A stretch of 34,499 bases of DNA, taken from contig SMVQ01000059.1 in assembly GCA_004357655.1 (NCBI GenBank), positions 1 through 34,499 on the forward strand, in the 5' to 3' direction. The notes below the pieces were generated by a model, which worked only from the letters and a program-made list of their open reading frames with translations, had not been told where the DNA came from and did not search any database. Shown one piece after another: positions 28,208 through 34,499 of the stretch (the first letter of the stretch is position 1; every line of letters begins with the position of its first letter). The translations under genes were made by a program, and so were the position numbers. This DNA is from Planctomycetota bacterium (GTDB lineage Bacteria > Planctomycetota > UBA1135 > GCA-002686595).

Positions 28208-29388
28208 GTCGAGCTCGGCGCCGTGAAGAGCGGCGCGTGGCGCGTCTGCGCGGGGTCGAAGACCTCGTCGATGTCCGCGGCGTCGACGTCGAGATGGATC
28301 GCCTCCGAGCGCGGCACTTGCGCACCGCGTCCGGCGACGACGACGATCGGTACTTCGTCGCGACCGTCCCGGCGGCGACGGCCCTGGCGGAGCTGCGGGA
28401 CGGCCGCGAGCGGATCGCCGCCGTCCGGCTCGACCTCGGCGAGGGTGGCGAGGATCGGGTAGAGGCTCGCCCGCCCGCGGCCCCGCTCGATGGAGCACGG
28501 ATTCGGACCGACGACCGTGAGCGCGACGCGGTGCCCGCCCCGCAGAAAGTGCTCCGCGATCGTCGCCGTGAGGCAGACCGCGCGTTCGAACGATGGATGT
28601 CGGTTGCCCGCACGGGCGAGGAAGGGGCCGGCGACGAGCGTGGAAAGGTAGAGGTGCACGGCGGGTCGGTCCTCGTTCCGGAGCTCGCGGACGAGCAGCC
28701 GGCCGCGTCGGGCGGAGAGCTTCCAGTGCACGCCGCGCAGGCTCTCGCCCTCCCGCCACTCCCGCAGGCCATAGAACTCGCCGTCGCCGACGGTGCCCTG
28801 CGCCGTGTCCAGCCTCCGGCCCGCGAAGTGCGCGACGCGATCGTCGAGGGCGCGAAGACCCGCGAGATAGGGGAGGACCAGAATGTCCGCGGGCAGCTCG
28901 AAGACGAGGGTGCGCTCGAACAGTTGGAACGGAAAGCTCGACGTGATCGTCAGTCTGACCGCGCGTCGTCGGCCGCGGGTGGCGAAGCGGGGCGCCGTTC
29001 GCACCGCGCTGGACTCGCCGCGCGCGAGCGATGGGAGGTAACCCGTCGGGCCGGTGGTGCGCTGGGTGCCGTCGTCGAGCGTGAGCAGCAGGTCGCGCGC
29101 GACGAACCACGAGCTCCGATTCCGGACGCGGATCGCGAGCTCGAACCACGCGCCCGCGGCGGCGAGGGAGGCCGCGGGCGGGAGGACCTCGAGCGCGGAG
29201 AGGTTCGCGCGCGCAAGGCCCCAGGCGAGCAGGAGGGTCGCGACGGCCAGCGCGGCGACGAGCCCGAGGGGCCGGCCGCCGAAGACGAAGAGCAGGACCA
29301 GGGCCGCACTGATCGGGATGAGCGAGCGCGCGATGCCCGTCGGTCGGGTGCGCTGCCACTTCGGCGCCAGGTAGCCCTCGTCGCTCAC
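28195..29388 (-). CDS. DUF58 domain protein
   Basis: A 397-residue membrane-associated protein. Two hydrophobic helices near the N-terminus (about 18-58) are followed by an Ig-like beta region. The DUF58 signature is GEFYGLREWREGESLRGVHWKLSARRG, which continues as RLLVRELRNED (about residues 209-245). A vWA-like C-terminal fold with HLYLSTLV and FERAVCLTATIAEHFLRGGHRVALTVVG comes last. DUF58 proteins are constant partners of MoxR ATPases and transglutaminases. The GTG start at 29388 overlaps the moxR stop as GTGA. No Ca/Mg MIDAS motif is clear. The exact role is unknown. Confidence 0.9.
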   Translation of the reverse strand: MSDEGYLAPKWQRTRPTGIARSLIPISAALVLLFVFGGRPLGLVAALAVATLLLAWGLARANLSALEVLPPAASLAAAGAWFELAIRVRNRSSWFVARDLLLTLDDGTQRTTGPTGYLPSLARGESSAVRTAPRFATRGRRRAVRLTITSSFPFQLFERTLVFELPADILVLPYLAGLRALDDRVAHFAGRRLDTAQGTVGDGEFYGLREWREGESLRGVHWKLSARRGRLLVRELRNEDRPAVHLYLSTLVAGPFLARAGNRHPSFERAVCLTATIAEHFLRGGHRVALTVVGPNPCSIERGRGRASLYPILATLAEVEPDGGDPLAAVPQLRQGRRRRDGRDEVPIVVVAGRGAQVPRSEAIHLDVDAADIDEVFDPAQTRHAPLFTAPSSTWTG

Positions 29389-30350
29389 TCGGGTACCGCG
29401 ATGTCCTCCAGGAGCTCGGCGAGCACCTCCTCGCTCGTCCGTGCACCGGTCCCGTTCACCGGGCTCGGGACGACCCGGTGGGCGAGCACCGGAACGGCGA
29501 GCTCCTTCACGTCGTCCGGGACGCAGTAGTCGCGGCGCTCCAGCAGCGCGTGGGCCTGCGCGGCGCGGTAGAGCCCGAGCCCCGAACGTGGGCTCGCACC
29601 GAGCAGGAATGCACCGCGGCTCCGCGTGGCGTCGAGGATGCGCATCAGGTAGTCGAGGATCGCGTCGTCGACGCGCACTTGCTTCACGCGCTCGATGAGC
29701 GCGCACAGCTCGCTCTTGTCCAGCACCGGCGCGAGGTCGTCGAGCGGGTGGCGGAGCGCCTGCGCGCGGAGGATGCGACGCTCTGCGTCCGGACCGGGAT
29801 AACCCAGGCGGATGCGGAGGAGGAAGCGGTCGAGCTGCGACTCCGGCAGGGGGTAGGTACCCTCGAACTCGAGCGGGTTCTGGGTGGCGATGACGAGGAA
29901 GGGCCGCGGGAGCGGGCGCGTCACGCCTTCGCTGGAGACGGAGCGCTCGTTCATGCACTCGAGCAGGGCCGACTGCGTCCGGGGCGGCGTCCGGTTGAGC
30001 TCGTCGGCGAGGACGATGTTGGCGAAGATGGGCCCGGGCTGGAACCGGAACTCGCCCGACTCGGCGTGGAGGATCGAGAGGCCCGTGACGTCGGCAGGGA
30101 GGAGGTCCGAGGTGAACTGGATGCGCCGAAAGGTGGCGTCGACCGAGCGCGCGAGCGCGCGCGCGAGGGTCGTCTTGCCCGTGCCCGGCACGTCTTCGAG
30201 CAGGAGATGGCCCTCCGCGAGCAGGCCGACGACCGCGAGTCGCACCGCTCGGTGCTTGCCGAAGATCACGCGCTCGACGTTCTCCACCAAGAGCTCGAGC
30301 CGGCTGTCGAGCTGCGAGGCGGCGGGGGTCCTGGATACGTCGAGGCTCAT
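29385..30350 (-). CDS. MoxR-family AAA ATPase
   Basis: A 321-residue MoxR ATPase, a chaperone-like AAA+ protein believed to mature or activate partner membrane complexes. The N-terminal helix VERVIFGKHRAVRLAVVGLLAEGHLLLEDVPGTGKT contains Walker A (about residues 53-60). IQFTSDLLPADVTG, Walker B IVLADELNRTPPRTQSALLECMNER and sensor 1 FLVIATQNPLEFEGTYPLPE follow. The sensor 2 region is GASPRSGLGLYRAAQAHALL (about 252-271). It leads the moxR-DUF58-transglutaminase operon. The ATG at 30350 has AGGAG nine bases upstream. Confidence 0.94.
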   Translation of the reverse strand: MSLDVSRTPAASQLDSRLELLVENVERVIFGKHRAVRLAVVGLLAEGHLLLEDVPGTGKTTLARALARSVDATFRRIQFTSDLLPADVTGLSILHAESGEFRFQPGPIFANIVLADELNRTPPRTQSALLECMNERSVSSEGVTRPLPRPFLVIATQNPLEFEGTYPLPESQLDRFLLRIRLGYPGPDAERRILRAQALRHPLDDLAPVLDKSELCALIERVKQVRVDDAILDYLMRILDATRSRGAFLLGASPRSGLGLYRAAQAHALLERRDYCVPDDVKELAVPVLAHRVVPSPVNGTGARTSEEVLAELLEDIAVPE

Positions 30351-30383
30351 GGGCGGGATCTCCTGTGGATCGGCGGGTGCGGC

Positions 30384-30389
30384 ATTCTA
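30384..30389 (-). promoter_or_regulatory. putative -10 box of the moxR operon
   Basis: TAGAAT on the minus strand (five of six to consensus) lies 33 bases upstream of the moxR ATG. The leader holds AGGAG about nine bases before the start. The -35 region is weak. It lies in the 82-base gap after the SGNH-like gene, so the moxR operon probably has its own start. Confidence 0.45.
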
Positions 30390-30432
30390 ACAGCCCCCGG
30401 CCGCAGGGTTACCGCACCCGGGCGGCGCGGGG

Positions 30433-31581
30433 TCAGGGCGACCAGTCGTAGTCCCGGGCGATCCCGCGCCGGATCATCTCGAACATGACCTCGTTGCCGA
30501 GGGGCGTGTAGTGGCCGAAGCCCTCACCCTCGAAGATGTAGTAGTCCTTGAGCGTGCGATGGCTCGTCTTCTGGTCCTCGCGTAGCCGTCGCTTGCTCGA
30601 GAGGTACGGCATGCGGAGTCGCTGCAACTGGCGGATGAAGAACGGCTCGCGCCAGTTGTTCTTGTTCTTCGGTCCGAAGTGCTTCTTGCTGTGGAACAGG
30701 ATCACGAAGTACTCGAGGTCGCGCGCCGCGAGTTCGAGCTCGATCTCCGCGAGGATCCGCGCGTTCAGCGCCCTCATCTCCGCGAAGGTAGCCTGGCGTC
30801 CCATGACTTTCCGCTGCCAGGTCTCCGGCAGCATGCGCTTGCCGTACACGAGGTAGCGCCAGGCGTAGCTCGTGATCTCGAGTGGGTACCGCTCGATGTA
30901 GGCCTCGAAGCCCTTCGGGACCGGACCCTCATCGAGGCGCAGGGCGCCGTCCGCGTCGAGCGTGAAGTGCGGCTTGGGCCACCCGCGAAGCGTGAGCAGG
31001 CTGCGGTCGAGGTCTTCGTCCACGAGCAGACTGATGATGACGATGGGGTCCTCATCCGCGTACAGATCGATCGAGTGGATGAACTGCAGGTAGATCTGGT
31101 CGAATCCGAAACCCGTTCGGCCGTAGTTGAGGAACCGGTACTCATCCGCCAGGTCCGAGTTCCGGAAGATGCCCTGCCAGCACAAGTCGGCCGGCGTGGC
31201 GCAGGCGGCGAACGAATCGCCGTACAGGAGGACCGGCCGGCGGTCGCCCATGTCGACGGCGTCCTCGTGCTCGTAGGTCTCCGGCAGGACGAATCGGCTC
31301 CGCCATCCGAGGAGCTCGTCGTAGTGCTTGTCCGGCGCGTAGGCGCCTTCGCGGTACTCCGGGGGCACGAACAGGGTCCGGAGCTTCCAGTAGTCGTCCT
31401 GCCACCGGTCCGCGAAGAGGTGCTCGTGGCGGATCGAGGCGCCCAGCTTGCGTGCGAGGTCGCTGTCGTGGAGCGCCGCGAACCGGAAGCCGAGCTCGAC
31501 GAGGACGAGCCCCACGACCAGGGCCCCCAGCAGTTTCAGGGAGAACCGGAGGAGGCGTTTGCGGAGGGGCGGCTTTGCCAT
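30433..31581 (-). CDS. membrane-anchored SGNH/GDSL-like protein
   Basis: A 382-residue protein. A basic N-terminus precedes one membrane helix (about residues 10-30, LLRFSLKLLGALVVGLVLVEL), with the rest outside. VLLYGDSFAACATP (Ser about 122) matches block I of SGNH hydrolases. LNYGRTGFGFDQ supplies a Gly block with Asn-like context. FGHYTPLGNEVMFEMI (His about 356) matches the final block. The H-x-T-P-x-G-N form is seen in AlgJ/AlgX-like and other polysaccharide-associated SGNH-type proteins, so an acetyl-transfer or esterase role on an exported polymer is possible. I chose the ATG at 31581 because it directly precedes the basic and hydrophobic anchor; an in-frame ATG farther up (31686) adds unrelated residues. 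Divergent from the PilZ gene. Confidence 0.78.
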   Translation of the reverse strand: MAKPPLRKRLLRFSLKLLGALVVGLVLVELGFRFAALHDSDLARKLGASIRHEHLFADRWQDDYWKLRTLFVPPEYREGAYAPDKHYDELLGWRSRFVLPETYEHEDAVDMGDRRPVLLYGDSFAACATPADLCWQGIFRNSDLADEYRFLNYGRTGFGFDQIYLQFIHSIDLYADEDPIVIISLLVDEDLDRSLLTLRGWPKPHFTLDADGALRLDEGPVPKGFEAYIERYPLEITSYAWRYLVYGKRMLPETWQRKVMGRQATFAEMRALNARILAEIELELAARDLEYFVILFHSKKHFGPKNKNNWREPFFIRQLQRLRMPYLSSKRRLREDQKTSHRTLKDYYIFEGEGFGHYTPLGNEVMFEMIRRGIARDYDWSP

Positions 31582-31730
31582 CGTCGATTGGGCCCGGCTC
31601 CAAGATCCTGTGCCGCTCCGGGCACCGCGGTGGACCTGGAATTGAGTTCCGGGAGGATTCTGTCGAAAGGGTACCTCGACCGCCACGGCCCGAGCCCCGG
31701 CGCCCGATCACCCCTCACTGGAGAATGCTG

Positions 31731-32024
31731 ATGAAGCCTTCCGATGACACCCAATCGATGACCGGAGAGCGGCGCACCGGCATCAGGGTCTCCATGCAGA
31801 GCAAGGTACGCCTGACCGTGGAGAACCCCGAGTTCGAGGGCCGCGCCGAGAACGTCTCGCAGACGGGCGTGCTCTTCTTCTCCGACCAGGACCTCGCGGT
31901 GACCGTCGAGATCGAAGAAGACGGCGTAGTCAAACGCGTCCCCGGCCACCTCGTCCGCTTCCAACGGATGCGCGGCGAGCGCACGGGCTGGGCGGTGGAG
32001 TTCGATCTCCCGGAATCGGCGTAA
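31731..32024 (+). CDS. stand-alone PilZ domain protein
   Basis: 97 residues forming one PilZ domain. The c-di-GMP signature is complete: RRTGIR (RxxxR, about residues 16-21) and NVSQTG (D/NxSxxG, about 43-48). Strands VRLTVENPEFEGRAEN and VKRVPGHLVRFQRM follow, and WAVEFDLPES ends the barrel. It is therefore likely a c-di-GMP binding switch in the cytoplasm; its partner is unknown. The ATG at 31731 has GGAG seven bases upstream, while the ATG at 31725 is too close to that site. The stop is followed, four bases later, by a perfect palindrome. No c-di-GMP synthase or hydrolase is in view. Confidence 0.9.
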   Translation: MKPSDDTQSMTGERRTGIRVSMQSKVRLTVENPEFEGRAENVSQTGVLFFSDQDLAVTVEIEEDGVVKRVPGHLVRFQRMRGERTGWAVEFDLPESA

Positions 32025-32027
32025 TAC

Positions 32028-32146
32028 AGAGCCTGATACGGAGCCAGGACAAAATCCGCCGGCACTCCCGAATCCTGTGCGGTGCGAAGCACCGCACAGG
32101 ATTCGGGAGTGCCGGCGGATTTTGTCCTGGCTCCGTATCAGGCTCT
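32028..32146. repeat. dispersed palindromic element, copy 2 (perfect 58-bp arms)
   Basis: Arms 32028-32085 and 32089-32146 are exact reverse complements over 58 bases around a three-base GAA loop. Within each arm 35 bases (32037-32071 on the left) match copy 1 with two differences. The outer nine bases and the tip differ from copy 1. It lies four bases after the PilZ stop. No stretch of T follows. It is non-coding and contains no transposase. Confidence 0.95.
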
Positions 32147-32208
32147 CGAGCCAGCCGAGGGCGCCTCTGACCCCCGTAGGTCGGCGTAGCGGAGTGCGCC
32201 GAACGGAG

Positions 32209-32505
32209 TCAGTATCGAATGTCGTCGCGGCCCACGGTCATTTCGATCCGACCGACCTTCTTCCCAAACGACCAGAACTCTCCGTTCCCTGCCGTAATCC
32301 CGAAGAATGCCCGCGCCTCCGAGTCCAGGCGGCCGTTGCTGTCGGTGACATCGGGATGGACCGTAGTGCGCAGAACCTCGGGAGGAGGAACGTCCTGGAC
32401 GGCGTCGGCGCGTGATCTTCTCCGTACCTACTCGCGTCCCAGCGTCGAAGCCAACCCTTCGGCCGACCGGACGTGCAGGTCGCGCTGCGGGAAGGGCGCT
32501 TCCAT
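32209..32505 (-). pseudogene. probable decayed coding sequence with in-frame TAG
   Basis: On the minus strand an ATG at 32503-32505 opens a 25-codon frame ending in TAG (32428-32430). The same frame then continues for 72 sense codons to TGA at 32209-32211. The downstream part includes DSEARAFFGITAGNGEFW and SFGKKVGRIEMTVGRDDIRY. The mix is rich in Phe, Trp, Lys, Asp and Asn yet has mostly G/C third bases, as real genes here do. I read this as a gene interrupted by a stop, or a remnant. No family is recognised. It occupies most of the gap between palindrome copy 2 and the S74 gene; the rest of that gap (32506-32699) shows nothing but a GGAG site before 32700. Confidence 0.35.
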
Positions 32506-32699
32506 GACGCACGTCGGTCCTCGCAACCCGCCATTCCCCCAAGCCCTTGGCTGGAAAGGAATTGAATCGCTCGATCGGCTCGTCTCGGGCCCCGGTTCCA
32601 GAATTCGCGTCCGGAGCGAGACTCGGGCGGCGCGTCAGGTCCGTCGAGCGGGTTGGCCGCCCGACGATTCACCTGGACCCGATCCGCACCGGAGTTCCC

Positions 32700-34067
32700 A
32701 TGACCCTACCGAGGATTCGTCGCGCCGCCTTCCCGTTCCTCCTGCTCGGCTTCGCCACGAGCGTGGCAGCAGCTCAGACAACCGGCAGTGCGACCTCGGC
32801 GCCACCTGGTACGCCCGTGGCCGGGCTCGCGTTCTGCCCTGACGCGCTCTCCGATCAGGCCGGCTCAGCCACTTGTATCGGCGCCTCGTCGATGCCGACG
32901 CTCGGGTCGCTCTACCCTCTCGGTCTCGACCTCAACGTCGACCTTTCGGGCAACGTGGGCGTAGGGACGCTGGCGCCCCAATCGCGTCTCCACGTCGCGG
33001 GTGATCTCACCGTCGACGGTGGCGTGGCGTTCGGCAACAACACCGGTGTATCGAGCGCGGCTGTGATCTTCGACATCTCCCACCGCATGACCGATTTCAG
33101 CGGCAACTCGGATTGGCGCGCGCGGTACTCCTACATCGAGGTCGACCCGACGATCGACCTGACGGGACCCGACCAGAAGTTCGTGTGGGGGAGCATGGAG
33201 CTCGCCCTGGTCCCGAGCACGAACTCGCGCAACATCCGTTACCTGGTGGGCGCCTATCACGGCGCCGGGACGTTCGGGTCGGGGAACATCGAGTTCATGG
33301 CGGGCTCGGGTATCGGGGCCACGGCGCTCGGGACATCCACTCTGGACGAGCAACGCGGCGCCTTCATCACCTCGGACGTGCGTGAATCGGCGACCGTTCA
33401 GGACAACCGCACCCTCGACCTGCTGGGGGGTCACGACGGGGTGGCGGGCGAGATCGTCGCCAATCACGGGCTCTACGTGCGGAGCCCCAATGCCGCGCGC
33501 CCGCTCCAGAACCACTACGGGGTCTTCCTCGAGGACCAGGACTTCGGCCAGAACGACAGCTTCGCGGTCTACTCCGAGGGCGGGACCGTCTACTTCGCCG
33601 GCGACGTGGGCATCGGCACGAGCGCGCCCGCGTACAAGCTGCAGGTCGGCGAGGCCGGCGACGGCACCGAGGCGCGCGCCAACGCCTGGAACCTCCTGAG
33701 CTCGCGCGAGTACAAGCGCGACATCCGGCCCCTCGACGCCGCCGAGCGCGCCGCGGTCCTGGCCGCGATCGTGGACACCGACGTGGTGCACTACACCTAC
33801 GCCGGCGACCCGGACGCGGAGGAGCACATCGGCGTGATCGCCGAGGACAGCCCCGAGGAGATCTTGAGCAAGGACCGCGGCGCCGTGAGCCTCGGCGACT
33901 GGTCGGCGTTCCTCATGGCCGGCATGCAGGCCCAGCAGACCGAGATCGAGGAGCTGCGCCGCGAGCTCGGCCTGGCAGCCAGACAGGACCAAAGGCGCGA
34001 GATCGACGCACTGCGATCCGAGCTCGACGCGATGCGTGCGGCCCTCGCGCGCTTGGAGCAACGGTGA
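32700..34067 (+). CDS. exported protein with tail-fibre-like repeats and C-terminal S74 chaperone domain
   Basis: 455 residues. The signal peptide (LPRIRRAAFPFLLLGFATSVAAAQ, cut at about 25) is followed by the VGIGT..P...LHVAG fold typical of fibre proteins: NVGVGTLAPQSRLHVAGDLTV and, later, DVGIGTSAPAYKLQVGEAGDG. A glycine-rich, beta-rich middle comes between them. The intramolecular chaperone (peptidase S74, endosialidase type) begins at SSREYKRDIRPLD (about 332), continues with DVVHYTYAGDPDAEEHIGVIAED, and is followed by a heptad coiled coil (about 405-455). Such chaperones trimerise fibres and cleave themselves. GGAG five bases before the ATG at 32700 fixes the start. It is likely a trimeric surface or secreted fibre; its target is unknown. 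Confidence 0.85.
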   Translation: MTLPRIRRAAFPFLLLGFATSVAAAQTTGSATSAPPGTPVAGLAFCPDALSDQAGSATCIGASSMPTLGSLYPLGLDLNVDLSGNVGVGTLAPQSRLHVAGDLTVDGGVAFGNNTGVSSAAVIFDISHRMTDFSGNSDWRARYSYIEVDPTIDLTGPDQKFVWGSMELALVPSTNSRNIRYLVGAYHGAGTFGSGNIEFMAGSGIGATALGTSTLDEQRGAFITSDVRESATVQDNRTLDLLGGHDGVAGEIVANHGLYVRSPNAARPLQNHYGVFLEDQDFGQNDSFAVYSEGGTVYFAGDVGIGTSAPAYKLQVGEAGDGTEARANAWNLLSSREYKRDIRPLDAAERAAVLAAIVDTDVVHYTYAGDPDAEEHIGVIAEDSPEEILSKDRGAVSLGDWSAFLMAGMQAQQTEIEELRRELGLAARQDQRREIDALRSELDAMRAALARLEQR

Positions 34068-34106
34068 AGCAGCCTACTGTGCAGTCCTACAATTTGACAC
34101 GGGACT

Positions 34107-34124
34107 CACTCTAGTTGAAGAGTG
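34107..34124. terminator. small hairpin between convergent genes
   Basis: CACTCT and AGAGTG pair over six bases with a six-base loop, in the 122-base gap between the S74 gene and the convergent esterase gene. There is no T-tract, so it is at best a weak terminator. Confidence 0.25.
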
Positions 34125-34189
34125 GAGGGAGAGTTCGCGAGCTTCACGGCAGGCGTCTGGACGGCGCACGACGGCCAGAGTCATTTGAC

Positions 34190-34499
34190 CTAACGCGTGA
34201 ACTGACTCATCCACGTGTAGTACTGGGGTACGTAGTCCGTAGGGTGGTTGTTCCCGCTGGGATACTCGTGACCGAGTCCGGGCAAGATGCGGAAGCGGTA
34301 CTCAGTCGGACCGGGACCCGGCAGGAGCGCATTGTCCCAGAGGATCTGGGTGAAGTTCGCGTGCTCGATCGAGCTGAACGTCCAGGGATTCAATCCGATG
34401 GATGCTGCCAGAGTGGTCACCGGATTCCAGATACACGGCGTGACGACGATGTCGGCGATCTGGATGGGGAAGGCGTCTACGGGGCCCAGATCGCCCAAG
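34190..34499 (-). CDS. C-terminal part of an exported esterase, truncated by the window edge
   Basis: At least 102 residues remain in frame up to the right edge; the start lies outside, and the TTG at 34498 is probably internal. The end has the flow of a PHB-depolymerase / feruloyl-esterase-like alpha/beta hydrolase C-terminus. FPIQIADIVVTPCIWNPV is followed by YRFRILPGLGHEYPSG, where the catalytic His would be HEYP, and then a YYTWMSQF helix. The nucleophile and Asp are not in view, so the family is only tentative. It converges on the S74 gene. Confidence 0.6.
   Translation of the reverse strand, partial: LGDLGPVDAFPIQIADIVVTPCIWNPVTTLAASIGLNPWTFSSIEHANFTQILWDNALLPGPGPTEYRFRILPGLGHEYPSGNNHPTDYVPQYYTWMSQFTR

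Noticed and set aside
32238-32672. Minus-strand open frame in the gap before the S74 gene
   Set aside because: The codon pattern is not gene-like and the product is Arg/Ser-rich. The frame at 32209-32505 is more convincing.

Overview
The window is a gene-dense, high-GC (about 70%) stretch of bacterial chromosome. I see no plasmid, prophage or complete transposon. It encodes outer-membrane biogenesis lipoproteins (BamD-like, LptE-like), a membrane FtsH, a large AsmA-like protein and an exported S74 protein, so the host is Gram-negative with an outer membrane. Together with a small tailed histone-fold protein, many GTG/TTG starts and the MoxR/DUF58/transglutaminase module, this would suit a high-GC Planctomycetota-like lineage. 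There is no rRNA or marker tree here, so that placement is an inference.

Layout. Positions 55-855 hold an alpha/beta-hydrolase whose nucleophile serine is replaced by glycine. Positions 949-7819 (minus strand) read alr > asmA-like > manC-like > ruvX. A divergent promoter region separates alr from an 80-residue histone-fold protein (8043-8285), which is followed by a long perfect inverted repeat. Positions 8402-19817 are a nine-gene minus-strand run: corC-like > recO > bamD-like > lptE-like > ftsH > folP > cdaA-cdaR fusion > glmM > tsaB. It has several stop/start overlaps. Positions 20287-26018 (plus) carry an ECF-type sigma factor, hutI, an exported protein of unknown function, an HDOD protein and hisS. 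Positions 26027-30350 (minus) are a moxR > DUF58 > transglutaminase operon, preceded by a membrane-anchored SGNH-like protein (30433-31581). Then come a PilZ protein (plus), a perfect 58-bp-arm palindrome, a probable decayed gene, an exported S74 protein and the 3' end of an esterase running off the right edge.

How the genes work together. Most of the window serves envelope construction and its control. Alr makes D-alanine, GlmM makes glucosamine-1-phosphate, and the CdaA-CdaR fusion makes c-di-AMP directly beside GlmM. ManC makes GDP-mannose. BamD and LptE build the outer membrane, and FtsH removes faulty membrane proteins. The rest is housekeeping: RuvX, RecO, TsaB, FolP and HisS.

Most unusual features. 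(1) Two dispersed palindromes at 20862-20954 and 32028-32146 share a 35-base arm core, carry a mirrored base change, and differ completely at the tip. One supplies the C-terminus and stop codon of the sigma factor. A third, unrelated long perfect palindrome sits after the histone gene, and all three lie at gene 3' ends. (2) The bacterial histone-fold protein has a basic tail. (3) Diadenylate cyclase and its YbbR/CdaR regulator are fused in one chain. (4) Several genes have a -10 box exactly or nearly six bases before the start codon, suggesting leaderless mRNAs.
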